A stretch of DNA of 64,000 nucleotides from Glaciecola petra (GTDB lineage Bacteria > Pseudomonadota > Gammaproteobacteria > Enterobacterales > Alteromonadaceae): contig NZ_JAVRHX010000001.1 in NCBI RefSeq assembly GCF_031846345.1, positions 434,001-498,000 on the forward strand, written 5' to 3'. Under the pieces are notes generated by a model. That model was not told the origin of the DNA and made no database searches. It worked only from the letters and a program-made list of their open reading frames with translations. The translations under genes and the position numbers were made by a program. Shown here one piece after another: positions 34,826 to 43,680 of this stretch. How positions within the stretch are numbered: position 1 is the first letter of the stretch; each line of letters begins with the position of its first letter.

Positions 34826-35458
34826 CTAGTTGAACGTTTTCCAGTCAATGTCGGTTGATAATAGCAATTCACGAAGCGATAAAGCCCGTGGAATGGATTT
34901 TCCTTTTGCAGTCCACCTATGGCCGCCGCACGCTGCCGTCATAATTTTTTTGGTGGGCTTTAATAATAAATACTTCGCTGTCTTAGGAACAATATCAAAA
35001 TATTCCCCGGTTTTTGAGAACCATCCAAATTTATTTAAATGCAGTCGGTCGGAGGCCATGATATCAATACAATCAAGTTCAATATGTTGTTCGCCCAATT
35101 CTTCAACATAAACAGGCACTACCTGCCCTTGTTTCGCAGTATGTGCATACCATTGAATCGTTCGGTCAGGTGATTGAGAACTTAAGGGACATCTGACATT
35201 TTGTTTAGCTTGCCAACTACCATTATGAACATCAACGTTTATAGGAGCACCACCTTCTAGTAGTGACATTGCGGCATTTTTTACGTGATAAGACAAACCT
35301 TTTAATTTCCGCTTGAGCAAGGTAGGGTCAGTAATATGACTATTTGCTAAGACTTGTAACTCCCGCTCATAGAGGGCATTGCTAAGCTCGGCAAAATTAG
35401 GAAATTTTGTGCTTAAATAAAAAATATCAGTTTGTTGTTTGTTTTCTTTTGTTGCCAT
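34826..35458 (-). CDS. Conserved hypothetical protein
   Basis: A 210-residue soluble protein with no signal peptide or membrane helix. I recognise no family. Visible features are a helical N-terminus (residues ~15-60), an AMSLLEGGAPINVDVHNGSWQAKQNVRCP segment, and a basic C-terminus with MTAACGGHRWTAKGK. It lies between the ABC exporter and eno, both on the same strand, with 77 and 137 bases of spacing. Its codon use and long clean frame support a real gene. Confidence 0.6.
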   Translation of the reverse strand: MATKENKQQTDIFYLSTKFPNFAELSNALYERELQVLANSHITDPTLLKRKLKGLSYHVKNAAMSLLEGGAPINVDVHNGSWQAKQNVRCPLSSQSPDRTIQWYAHTAKQGQVVPVYVEELGEQHIELDCIDIMASDRLHLNKFGWFSKTGEYFDIVPKTAKYLLLKPTKKIMTAACGGHRWTAKGKSIPRALSLRELLLSTDIDWKTFN

Positions 35459-35545
35459 TGCTAACAGTTAGGGCCTGTAGGTTTCAGCCGATTGCCTGAT
35501 TTTCAGGATCATACCATTCAAATCACTCTGAGAGTAGTACCCATA

Positions 35546-35573
35546 AAAAAGGAAGCGATTAAGCTTCCTTTTT
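35546..35573 (-). terminator. Rho-independent terminator after eno
   Basis: AAAAAGGAAGC pairs with GCTTCCTTTTT over 11 bp with loop GATTAA, 22 bases past the eno stop. T runs occur on both strands, so it may also stop rightward transcription. Confidence 0.85.
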
Positions 35574-35595
35574 ATAAAATATAAACAATTGTTAT

Positions 35596-36888
35596 CTACT
35601 GACCTTTGATTTCACTACGGCCTTTGTAAGCAGCTTCTTCGCCAAGTTCTTGTTCAATGCGCAAAAGCTGATTATATTTTGCGACTCGGTCTGAACGACA
35701 TAAAGAGCCCGTTTTTATTTGACCGGCTGCGGTTCCTACTGCTAAGTCAGCGATTGTTGCATCTTCTGTTTCCCCAGAGCGATGTGAAATCACCACAGTA
35801 AAACCTGCATCTTTAGCCATTTTAATTGCGTTAAGCGTTTCAGTAAGCGACCCTATCTGATTAAACTTGATAAGAATGCTATTACCTACACCATTGTCGA
35901 TGCCTCGTTTGAGAATTTTAGTATTTGTCACAAACAGGTCGTCGCCAACAAGCTGTGCTTTATCACCCAGTATTTTAGTTAAATAAGCCCAACCATCCCA
36001 ATCACTTTCGTCTAGTCCATCTTCAATTGAAACAATAGGGTAATCGGCGCTTAATTGGGCCAAGTAATCACTAAAACCTTCGGAATCGAATGACTTACTT
36101 TCACCACCTAACACATACTGACCATCTTTATAAAACTCAGAAGCTGCGCAGTCGAGCGCTAGCGTAATATCTTCATCCATTTTATACCCAGCATTTTCAA
36201 CTGCTTGCACAATAACAGCGAGCGCTTCGGCGTTTGAAGTCAAATTAGGAGCAAAACCACCTTCATCACCTACCGCTGTGTTCAAGCCTTTGGCATTAAG
36301 TACTTTCTTTAGACTATGGAATATTTCAGCACCCATGCGCAGTGCTTCGCGGAAGTTTTTAGCACCCACTGGCTGTACCATGAATTCTTGAATGTCGACG
36401 TTATTGTCGGCGTGCTCGCCACCATTAATAATGTTCATCATTGGAACAGGCATTGAATATTGGCCTGATGTCCCGTTTAAATCTGCAATATGTGCATAAA
36501 GTGGCTTACCCGCGCTAATAGCTTGGGCTTTTGCCACTGCTAAAGAAACCGCTAATATAGCATTAGCACCTAAAGTTTCTTTGTTTTCTGTGCCGTCAAG
36601 GTCAATCATTATTTGGTCGATTTTGGCTTGTTCGTTTGCCTCTTGACCAAGTAAACTGTCAGCGATTTGACCATTAATAGCTGCAACAGCTGTCAATACA
36701 CCTTTGCCCAAATAGCGTGCTTTGTCGCCATCGCGTAATTCTAGAGCTTCTCGAGAACCGGTTGATGCGCCCGATGGTGCTGCTGCACGACCCATTGCTC
36801 CACATGCTAAATAAACATCCGCCTCAACAGTAGGGTTTCCCCGAGAGTCTAATATTTCACGTCCAACAATTCGGCTTATTTTGGCCAT
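35596..36888 (-). CDS. eno: Enolase
   Basis: A 430-residue enolase converting 2-phosphoglycerate to phosphoenolpyruvate in glycolysis; it is also an RNA degradosome component in many gammaproteobacteria. ASTGSREALELRDGD opens the active-site loop, AVGDEGGFAPNL holds the catalytic Glu (~residue 207), and ILIKFNQIGSLTET with the catalytic Lys is the family signature. SHRSGETEDATIADLAVG closes the active site. Full-length compared with the usual ~432 residues. It follows pyrG by 25 bases, as in most gammaproteobacteria. Confidence 0.97.
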   Translation of the reverse strand: MAKISRIVGREILDSRGNPTVEADVYLACGAMGRAAAPSGASTGSREALELRDGDKARYLGKGVLTAVAAINGQIADSLLGQEANEQAKIDQIMIDLDGTENKETLGANAILAVSLAVAKAQAISAGKPLYAHIADLNGTSGQYSMPVPMMNIINGGEHADNNVDIQEFMVQPVGAKNFREALRMGAEIFHSLKKVLNAKGLNTAVGDEGGFAPNLTSNAEALAVIVQAVENAGYKMDEDITLALDCAASEFYKDGQYVLGGESKSFDSEGFSDYLAQLSADYPIVSIEDGLDESDWDGWAYLTKILGDKAQLVGDDLFVTNTKILKRGIDNGVGNSILIKFNQIGSLTETLNAIKMAKDAGFTVVISHRSGETEDATIADLAVGTAAGQIKTGSLCRSDRVAKYNQLLRIEQELGEEAAYKGRSEIKGQ

Positions 36889-36913
36889 TTTGATTCCTTA
36901 TTACTCGTTAAAA

Positions 36914-38548
36914 TTAATGATTTTCTTTGTTAAACATACCAGCCGCTTTTATGAAGCCGCTAAATAGTGGGTGACCATCTCTAGGTGTCGAGTTAAATTC
37001 AGGGTGAAACTGACCAGCAACAAACCATGGATGTTCGGGTATTTCAATGACTTCAACTAGCTGTTTGTCAGTAGACAAACCACTCACGCTTAAGCCTGCT
37101 TTTTCAACTTGACCGCGTAAATTGTTATTCACTTCATAACGGTGACGATGGCGTTCATGTATTTCTGTTGTACCATAGGCTTCGGCGGTTTTTGAACCAG
37201 CCACCAGGTGGCACAACTGACTACCTAGACGCATAGTACCACCTAAATCGGTTGAAACATCTCTGATCTCTTTACTTCCATCAGCATCAAGCCACTCTGT
37301 GATCAAACCAACTACAGGGAAGGGTGTTTCTGCATCAAATTCAGTACTGTTAGCGTTTTCCATATTTGCCACATTTCGAGCAAACTCGATGTAGGCAACT
37401 TGCATGCCTAAACAAATACCCAAATACGGGACTTTATTCTCACGTGCATATTTTGCAGCCGCTATTTTTCCTTCAATACCTCTTTCACCAAAGCCTCCAG
37501 GTACTAAAATAGCATCGAGGTTTTCCAGTATTTGAGTGCCTTTTGATTCTATATGCTGAGAGTCCACGTAGTGAATATTGACTGTCAGACGATTTTTCAG
37601 TCCAGCGTGCTTCAATGCTTCATTAATAGATTTGTAGGCGTCTGGTAGCTCGACATATTTGCCAATCATGCCCACATTGACCTCACCCTCTGGGTTTGAT
37701 TCTGCATAAAGCACTTGTTCCCACTCGCTTAGGTCAGCAACAGGACAATCAAAGTTAAAGCGTTTTACTACTAATTCGTCCATACCTTGCGCTTTCAATG
37801 CAGCCGGTATTTTGTAAATACTGTCAGCATCGCGCAATGAAATAACGGCCTTTTCGTTAACATTAGTAAATAAAGCAATTTTTGCGCGTTCATTTACTGG
37901 AATAGGTACTTCTGAGCGACACACTAGGATGTCAGGTTGAATACCTATTGATCGTAATTCTTTTACTGAATGCTGGGTAGGTTTGGTTTTTACTTCACCT
38001 GAAGCCGCTAAAAAAGGCACAAGAGTAAGATGCATGAACATAGTGTGTTCACGGCCAAATTCAGTTCCTAATTGTCTTATAGCTTCAATAAAGGGTTGTG
38101 ATTCGATATCACCAACGGTGCCACCAACTTCAACAATGGCAATTTCGTAGCCTTCAGCGCCAGCAATTACTCTGCGTTTAATTTCGTTCGTTATGTGAGG
38201 GATCACTTGAATGGTAGCACCAAGATAATCACCTCGGCGTTCTCGTTTAATTACTTCTTCGTACACACGGCCAGTGGTAAAGTTATTGCGTTTGGTCATG
38301 CGGGTGCGGATAAAACGTTCATAATGACCTAAATCGAGGTCTGTTTCGGCACCGTCATCGGTAACAAAAACTTCTCCATGTTGAATAGGGCTCATGGTGC
38401 CTGGGTCAACATTAATGTATGGATCGAGTTTGAGCATAGTCACGTTTAACCCGCGGGCTTCTAAAATAGCTGCTAGCGAGGCTGCAGCAATACCTTTTCC
38501 AAGCGAAGAAACCACACCACCGGTGACGAAAATATAATTTGTCATCAT
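36914..38548 (-). CDS. pyrG: CTP synthase
   Basis: A 544-residue CTP synthase that makes CTP from UTP using ATP and glutamine. The synthetase domain begins YIFVTGGVVSSLGKGIAAASLAAILE with the P-loop, and CRSEVPI and the LDLGHYERF block follow. The class I glutamine amidotransferase domain has GICLGMQ with the nucleophile Cys near residue 379 and the catalytic His-Glu in FHPEF. Two ATGs start it (38548 and 38545); the second is better spaced from the AGGT ribosome-binding site. It is the first gene of the pyrG-eno pair and lies 184 bases from mutS. Confidence 0.97.
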   Translation of the reverse strand: MMTNYIFVTGGVVSSLGKGIAAASLAAILEARGLNVTMLKLDPYINVDPGTMSPIQHGEVFVTDDGAETDLDLGHYERFIRTRMTKRNNFTTGRVYEEVIKRERRGDYLGATIQVIPHITNEIKRRVIAGAEGYEIAIVEVGGTVGDIESQPFIEAIRQLGTEFGREHTMFMHLTLVPFLAASGEVKTKPTQHSVKELRSIGIQPDILVCRSEVPIPVNERAKIALFTNVNEKAVISLRDADSIYKIPAALKAQGMDELVVKRFNFDCPVADLSEWEQVLYAESNPEGEVNVGMIGKYVELPDAYKSINEALKHAGLKNRLTVNIHYVDSQHIESKGTQILENLDAILVPGGFGERGIEGKIAAAKYARENKVPYLGICLGMQVAYIEFARNVANMENANSTEFDAETPFPVVGLITEWLDADGSKEIRDVSTDLGGTMRLGSQLCHLVAGSKTAEAYGTTEIHERHRHRYEVNNNLRGQVEKAGLSVSGLSTDKQLVEVIEIPEHPWFVAGQFHPEFNSTPRDGHPLFSGFIKAAGMFNKENH

Positions 38549-38732
38549 TTACCTAGCAAATTGAATTGTTGTGACTAACTTGCAATTTTCAAACTTACAA
38601 CAAGCTAAAAACCTGTTACTTATAAAGAAGAATTACGAAGCATGAGTAAAACGGAAAGAATGCCGCCTCTATGGGGTGATCATTATACCTAGATCTAAGG
38701 ACGTGAGTAAATGCTTAATTCTTGTAAAGGTG

Positions 38733-41357
38733 TTAATTAATTTGTTGTTTTAATTGATACAGCATTGCTTGAGCTTCTCTTGGCGTCATAGCGTCTATAT
38801 CTATTTCGTTTAGCGCCATTTCTAACCAATGAGGCTCATCCAACTCCATGCTCATTTGATTATTTTCTAGGAGGCTAAGTTCAGCATCGTTTTCACTTTT
38901 TGGTGTATTTTCAGTTTTTTGACTTAATTCCAATTGCTTTAATTTGGCTTTTGCTGCCAATAACACCTCTCTTGGCACACCTGCCAATTTTGCAACTTGT
39001 AAGCCAAAACTTCCGCTTGCCGCACCTTCTTCAACTTTATGTAAAAACATGATGTCGTCACCATGTTCGACTACAGTTAAATGGATATTCTTAATATTGT
39101 CAAAAATCACCGCCAACTCGGTAAGTTCAAAATAATGAGTGGCGAATAAGGTATAGCATTGCTTATTGGATGCAAGTTGCTGAGCACAAGCCCACGCCAA
39201 GGATAAACCATCAAAAGTACTTGTACCTCTGCCGATTTCATCCATAAGCACTAAGCTATTAGGGCTTGCATTGTTTAAGATATTTGCGGTTTCGGTCATT
39301 TCAACCATAAAGGTTGAGCGCCCTGACGCCAAATCATCACCGGCTCCAATTCGTGTAAAAATTTGGTCGATAGGACCAATTTCAGCGTCCGTCGCAGGTA
39401 TAAAACAGCCAATGTAAGTTAATATCACAATCAAGGCAGTTTGACGCATATATGTTGATTTTCCGCCCATGTTTGGCCCTGTTACCATCAACATACGCGT
39501 TTTTGCATCCATATTTATGTGATTACTAATGAAGGCTTTATCTAGCGTCTCTTCAACCACTATGTGTCGGCCGTTTTGATAAGACAGTTGTGCTTTATTT
39601 ACAAGTTTTGGTTGAGAAAGTTGAAGGTTCTCTGCTCGTTCAGCAAAATTGCACAAAACGTCTAGTTTAGCGACAAAATGGGCGCTTTTAATTAATGCGT
39701 TTATATGCGGCATAAAAGCGTCAAATAATTCATCATAGAGCTTCTTTTCTAAGGCAAGTGCTTTACTTTGACTGCTTAACACCTTGTCTTCGTGTTCTTT
39801 TAATTCAGGTATTATATAACGTTCATTATTCTTGAGAGTTTGTCGGCGAATATATTCTGGCGGGACTTGATTGGCATTAGCTCGGCTTACTTCAATGTAA
39901 AACCCGTGTACTTTATTGTAATTCACTTTTAATGACGCAATACCTGTGCTGTCGCGCTCACGAAGCTCTAGTTGTGTCAAAAATGCACTGGCCCCGTCGG
40001 CTAGGTCTCGTAACTCATCGAGTTCTTCATTATATTGTGATTTAATCACGCCACCATCTCGCAAAACAACTGGCGGGTTTTCTATAATCGCACTTTTCAA
40101 TAAGCATTGAAGCTCAGGATACTCGCCTATATTGTTGATGAAATTAATCAATTCATCGCAAGGAGTATGGGTATGAATAGCATGTAAAGCCTGATTAAGT
40201 TGCGGTAATCTTGTTAACGAAATTGATAATTTTGCAAAATCTCTTGGCCTAGCACTTCTCAACGAAATTCTCGCTAAAATACGCTCAATATCGCCTATCT
40301 CCTTCAAAATGGCTTTAATTTCTTCAAAATCATTAGCCAAAAATGCTTGTATAACACTGTGTCTGCGTTTGATTTCTTCGGCGTCCCTTATCGGGCGGTG
40401 CACATATCTTTTAAGCAAGCGTGAACCCATCAAGGTTGCCGTATTGTCTATTACACTTAAAAGTGTATTGTCAGCTTTGCCCGACAAATTAGTACTGAGT
40501 TCTAAGTTTTGTTGTGTTGCCGTATCCATAAGGATGGCATCTTGCATGCTTTCTTGCTGAATAGTCGAAATGTGGTTGAGTTGCGTTTTTTGCGTTTCTT
40601 GTAAATATTGCAAGGCACTGCCGGCTGCGCATAATGCAATATTGTCTTCTTTAACGCCAAATCCTTCAAGATTAGCAGTGCCAAATTGTTTGTTTAATTT
40701 CATTAAGGCAGTATCAAGATCGTACTCCCAAATGGGGCGCTTGCGAGTACCTGGAAATGTTTTTAACAAGTCTGAAAATGAACTTCCTTCAGGAAATAGT
40801 ATTTCGCTCGCTTGTATGCGTGTAAGTGCAGCCAAGAAAGCGTCTTGACTATGGCAATCTACAATATTAAAACGGCCTGATGCTAGTTCTATATAGGCAA
40901 TGCCATAAGTAGTTTTGTTTTTGTATACAGAAGCAAGAATAGCGTCCTGCTTATCTTCCAGTAGCGCCTCGTCGGTCAAAGTGCCGGGTGTAATTACTCT
41001 TAACACTTTTCTTGCTACGGGTCCTTTGGATGTTGCTGGGTCACCGATTTGCTCACAAATCGCAACCGATTCGCCTAATTTAACGAGCTTGGCTAAATAG
41101 TTATCAACTGCATGATAAGGCACGCCTGCCATAGGAATAGGTTCGCCTTTAGCTTTGCCTCTTGCGGTAAGGGAAATATTAAGCAAATCAGCAGCTTTAA
41201 CTGCATCATCAAAGAAAAGTTCGTAAAAATCGCCCATACGGTAGAACAACAAGATATCAGGGTATTCAGCTTTTATTTTTAAATACTGGGCCATCATTGG
41301 CGTGTGTTCTGCGTTTTTTGGCATGTTTTTCTTATTAAAGATACTTTGGTTTAGCAT
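38733..41357 (-). CDS. mutS: DNA mismatch repair protein MutS
   Basis: An 874-residue MutS that finds base mismatches and small loops. The mismatch-binding Phe-x-Glu lies in YRMGDFYELFF near residue 41, Walker A is TGPNMGGKSTYMRQTALI near residue 633, Walker B is LVLMDEIGRGTSTFDG, and a Pro/Glu-rich linker with a short C-terminal tetramerisation helix ends the protein. ATG at 41357 is the longest start; ATG at 41324 (MPKNAEHTPMM) is equally plausible because neither has a good ribosome-binding site. It is divergent from pncC by 49 bases. Confidence 0.96.
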   Translation of the reverse strand: MLNQSIFNKKNMPKNAEHTPMMAQYLKIKAEYPDILLFYRMGDFYELFFDDAVKAADLLNISLTARGKAKGEPIPMAGVPYHAVDNYLAKLVKLGESVAICEQIGDPATSKGPVARKVLRVITPGTLTDEALLEDKQDAILASVYKNKTTYGIAYIELASGRFNIVDCHSQDAFLAALTRIQASEILFPEGSSFSDLLKTFPGTRKRPIWEYDLDTALMKLNKQFGTANLEGFGVKEDNIALCAAGSALQYLQETQKTQLNHISTIQQESMQDAILMDTATQQNLELSTNLSGKADNTLLSVIDNTATLMGSRLLKRYVHRPIRDAEEIKRRHSVIQAFLANDFEEIKAILKEIGDIERILARISLRSARPRDFAKLSISLTRLPQLNQALHAIHTHTPCDELINFINNIGEYPELQCLLKSAIIENPPVVLRDGGVIKSQYNEELDELRDLADGASAFLTQLELRERDSTGIASLKVNYNKVHGFYIEVSRANANQVPPEYIRRQTLKNNERYIIPELKEHEDKVLSSQSKALALEKKLYDELFDAFMPHINALIKSAHFVAKLDVLCNFAERAENLQLSQPKLVNKAQLSYQNGRHIVVEETLDKAFISNHINMDAKTRMLMVTGPNMGGKSTYMRQTALIVILTYIGCFIPATDAEIGPIDQIFTRIGAGDDLASGRSTFMVEMTETANILNNASPNSLVLMDEIGRGTSTFDGLSLAWACAQQLASNKQCYTLFATHYFELTELAVIFDNIKNIHLTVVEHGDDIMFLHKVEEGAASGSFGLQVAKLAGVPREVLLAAKAKLKQLELSQKTENTPKSENDAELSLLENNQMSMELDEPHWLEMALNEIDIDAMTPREAQAMLYQLKQQIN

Positions 41358-41406
41358 AATTTAACGTTATTCTATTGGAAATAAGCAAAACTAAAAAGCA
41401 ATAGTA

Positions 41407-41904
41407 TTGATAAACTTTACCCTAGAACAAAAATTTAGGCTTTCACAAACACTTGGCGACCTATTACTGGCGCAGCAAGCAAGTGTTGCGACGGTAGAGT
41501 CATGCACAGGCGGTGGTCTTGCATACGCTATTACCGAGATCTCTGGCTCCTCACAATGGTTTAATCAGTCATGGGTGACATATGCAAATGAGGCGAAAAC
41601 GTCCATGGTGCATGTATCTGAGGATATATTGGCGCAATTTGGTGCGGTATCCAAAGAAACTGTTGAACAAATGGCATTAGGTGGACAAGCAATAGCAAAC
41701 GCTAATTATTGCATTGCCGTTAGCGGTATTGCTGGTCCTGGTGGCGGTAGTAAAGATAAACCAGTTGGATTAGTTTGGTTTGCTATTGCATTGCCGAATG
41801 AATCTGTCTTAAGCTTTAGTAGAAGGTTTTCTGGTGACCGTAGTTTGGTACGAGAACAAGCTATTTTTTTAGGGCTAGAAAAACTGATCGAATGCCTAGC
41901 TTAA
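41407..41904 (+). CDS. pncC: Nicotinamide-nucleotide amidohydrolase (CinA C-terminal type)
   Basis: A 165-residue single-domain CinA-C protein. TVESCTGGGLAYAITEISGSS near residue 32 contains the catalytic serine region, and AVSGIAGPGGGSKDKPVGLVWFA near residue 107 is the second family motif. It deamidates nicotinamide mononucleotide to nicotinate mononucleotide in NAD salvage. Start is TTG at 41407, with no clear ribosome-binding site. The mutS-pncC-recA arrangement is the usual gammaproteobacterial neighbourhood. Confidence 0.88.
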   Translation: MINFTLEQKFRLSQTLGDLLLAQQASVATVESCTGGGLAYAITEISGSSQWFNQSWVTYANEAKTSMVHVSEDILAQFGAVSKETVEQMALGGQAIANANYCIAVSGIAGPGGGSKDKPVGLVWFAIALPNESVLSFSRRFSGDRSLVREQAIFLGLEKLIECLA

Positions 41905-42017
41905 CAAATCATCTCTAAGTGCTACCATTACAGCGTACTTTACATCACTTAATTCGTTTTTCTCTCATGAAAAATTAATTAAAAAACAAGACATTATAAA
42001 ATAATTTAAAATATCAC

Positions 42018-42045
42018 TTGAAGCTGTATGATTATACAGTATACT
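42018..42045 (+). promoter_or_regulatory. recA promoter with LexA box in the spacer
   Basis: A -35 TTGAAG (42018-42023) and a -10 TATACT (42040-42045) are separated by exactly 16 bases. The spacer itself is the SOS box CTGTATGATTATACAG (42024-42039), which fits CTGT-N8-ACAG. This is the same architecture as the E. coli recA promoter, so LexA binding would block RNA polymerase directly. Confidence 0.92.
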
Positions 42046-42093
42046 TGCGATATAAATGATTGCATGCATATTTAGTTACTACTTGTTCTGAAG

Positions 42094-42131
42094 AAGTAAA
42101 TAAGAAAAAGTAAATAAGAAAAAGTAAATAA
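42094..42131 (+). repeat. 14-base tandem repeat in the recA leader
   Basis: The unit AAGTAAATAAGAAA occurs twice in full (42094-42107, 42108-42121) and a third time as ten bases (42122-42131). It lies between the recA promoter and the GTG start and makes the leader very A-rich. Its role is unknown; slippage during replication could have made it. Confidence 0.8.
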
Positions 42132-42207
42132 ATAATTACGTGCAAGTATAAATATAACAAACACACTTGTAACCATACTTTGTGTTACTGCCAAAAGGAT
42201 ATCTATT

Positions 42208-43233
42208 GTGAACGATAAAAAAAATCAAGCATTAACGGCTGCACTAGGACAAATCGAAAAGCAATTCGGTAAGGGCGCAATAATGAAACTGGGTGAAAAT
42301 AGAACCATGGACGTAGAAACTATATCTACAGGTTCATTGGGGCTAGACATTGCTTTGGGAGCAGGTGGCTTACCAATGGGAAGAATCGTTGAAATATATG
42401 GTCCTGAATCATCCGGTAAAACAACACTGACACTAGAAGTGATTGCAAGTGCACAGCGAGAAGGTAAAACCTGTGCTTTTGTTGATGCAGAACATGCATT
42501 GGATCCTATATACGCGCAAAAATTAGGCGTTGATATTAATGAGTTGCTTGTATCTCAACCGGACACTGGCGAGCAAGCTCTGGAAATTTGTGACATGTTA
42601 ACTCGCTCAGGTGCGGTTGACGTTATTGTAGTGGACTCTGTGGCTGCGTTAACGCCTAAAGCGGAAATTGAAGGCGACATTGGAGACTCTCATATGGGGC
42701 TCGCCGCCAGAATGATGTCGCAAAGTATGCGTAAAATTACAGGTAACTTAAAACGAAGCAATACCATGCTAATTTTCATCAACCAAATCAGAATGAAGAT
42801 TGGTGTGATGTTTGGTAATCCTGAAACGACAACAGGTGGTAATGCACTTAAATTCTACGCCTCAGTACGCTTGGATATTCGTCGAATAGGTGCGATTAAA
42901 GAAGGTGATGAAGTCGTGGGTAATGAAACCCGTGTAAAAGTGGTTAAGAATAAAATTGCTCCTCCGTTCAAACAAGCTGAGTTTCAAATCATGTATGGGC
43001 AAGGTATAAGTAAAGAAGCTGAATTGATAGACTTGGGTGTAAAACTTAAGCTAGTAGAAAAGGCTGGCGCTTGGTACAGCTGTAATGGCAATCGTATTGG
43101 TCAAGGTAAAGCAAATGTGGTGAAGTATTTTAAAGAAAACGTAGAATTAGCGAAAGAAATAGAAGATAAAATACGCGCCGAATTACTTTTGAATAAAACA
43201 GATAAAGAATCTGACGTAGAAACTGAAGCATAA
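42208..43233 (+). CDS. recA: Recombinase RecA
   Basis: A 341-residue RecA that forms filaments on single-stranded DNA for recombination and SOS induction. Walker A is GPESSGKTT near residue 66, Walker B is VDVIVVDSVAALTPKAEIEG near residue 140, and loop 2 is MFGNPETTTGGNALKFYASVRLD. The C-terminus is acidic (DKESDVETEA), as usual. Start is GTG at 42208 with AAAAGGAT upstream; no ATG is closer. It is single, because a terminator follows and no recX is seen. Confidence 0.97.
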   Translation: MNDKKNQALTAALGQIEKQFGKGAIMKLGENRTMDVETISTGSLGLDIALGAGGLPMGRIVEIYGPESSGKTTLTLEVIASAQREGKTCAFVDAEHALDPIYAQKLGVDINELLVSQPDTGEQALEICDMLTRSGAVDVIVVDSVAALTPKAEIEGDIGDSHMGLAARMMSQSMRKITGNLKRSNTMLIFINQIRMKIGVMFGNPETTTGGNALKFYASVRLDIRRIGAIKEGDEVVGNETRVKVVKNKIAPPFKQAEFQIMYGQGISKEAELIDLGVKLKLVEKAGAWYSCNGNRIGQGKANVVKYFKENVELAKEIEDKIRAELLLNKTDKESDVETEA

Positions 43234-43294
43234 GTTTTGTCATACTATTTGTCTCTTTTCACTACCTAGCCTAACAAAAGTGACAAAATGACAT

Positions 43295-43327
43295 GACCGA
43301 GCATAGCTTCCTGTGCTCGGTCTTTTT
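43295..43327 (+). terminator. Rho-independent terminator after recA
   Basis: GACCGAGCA and TGCTCGGTC form a GC-rich 9-bp stem with a ten-base loop, followed by five T. It stands about 60 bases after the recA stop. Confidence 0.92.
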
Positions 43328-43360
43328 ATATCAGCATCATTTTAGCAATGTATATTGAGG

Positions 43361-43571
43361 TTAAATAGTATTCGGTTTAAAGGGTAAGTCACGATATCTT
43401 TTTCCTGATGCTGCAAATACAGCATTGCTAAGCGCCGCAAAGTCCCATGCCACAACCAAACTTTGTCCCAGTGTACTCAAGCTTGTCGCGTAAAAACCAC
43501 AATAAAGGCATTGCACCGTCCACATCGACCTCGTGCGATTTATCATTTATCGTTACTGTTTGTTGCACCAT
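43361..43571 (-). pseudogene. Deletion remnant joining a 2Fe-2S oxidoreductase subunit to a molybdopterin-subunit C-terminus
   Basis: Read leftwards from ATG at 43571, with an AAAAAGG ribosome-binding site, 47 codons give MVQQTVTINDKS..., PLLWFLRDKLEYTGTKFGCG and MGLCGA. This is the start of a [2Fe-2S] subunit of the xanthine dehydrogenase/isoquinoline oxidoreductase type, cut by TAG at 43428 right where the next cluster cysteine should follow. In the next frame the sequence ALSNAVFAASGKRYRDLPF ends at 43361, typical of the last residues of the molybdopterin-binding partner subunit. One deletion of the ~3 kb in between explains both. Not expected to make an active product. Confidence 0.75.
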
Positions 43572-43616
43572 AAATGAAGCCTTTTTAAATCGTTTGTCTA
43601 AGTATAGGTTATAAAG

Positions 43617-43644
43617 TTGTGATTAATATACCTCGATATATACT
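43617..43644 (+). promoter_or_regulatory. Putative sigma-70 promoter of frmA-fghA
   Basis: TTGTGA (43617-43622) and TATACT (43639-43644) are 16 bases apart. The start would be near 43651, about 30 bases before the GTG of frmA. I see no clear FrmR-like operator. Confidence 0.5.
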
Positions 43645-43680
43645 ATTTTGTACAAAGCGAATTAGTAACAGGAGAAAAAA

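Noticed and set aside
38682..38710. pyrG promoter with TATAAT at 38682-38687 (leftward)
   Set aside because: The -10 is perfect but the matching -35 (TTACTC) is poor, so it was not listed as a feature.
43361..43546. 61-codon frame as an intact small gene
   Set aside because: Its start is out of frame with the real remnant; only its last ~25 codons resemble a known protein end, so it is treated as part of the deletion remnant.
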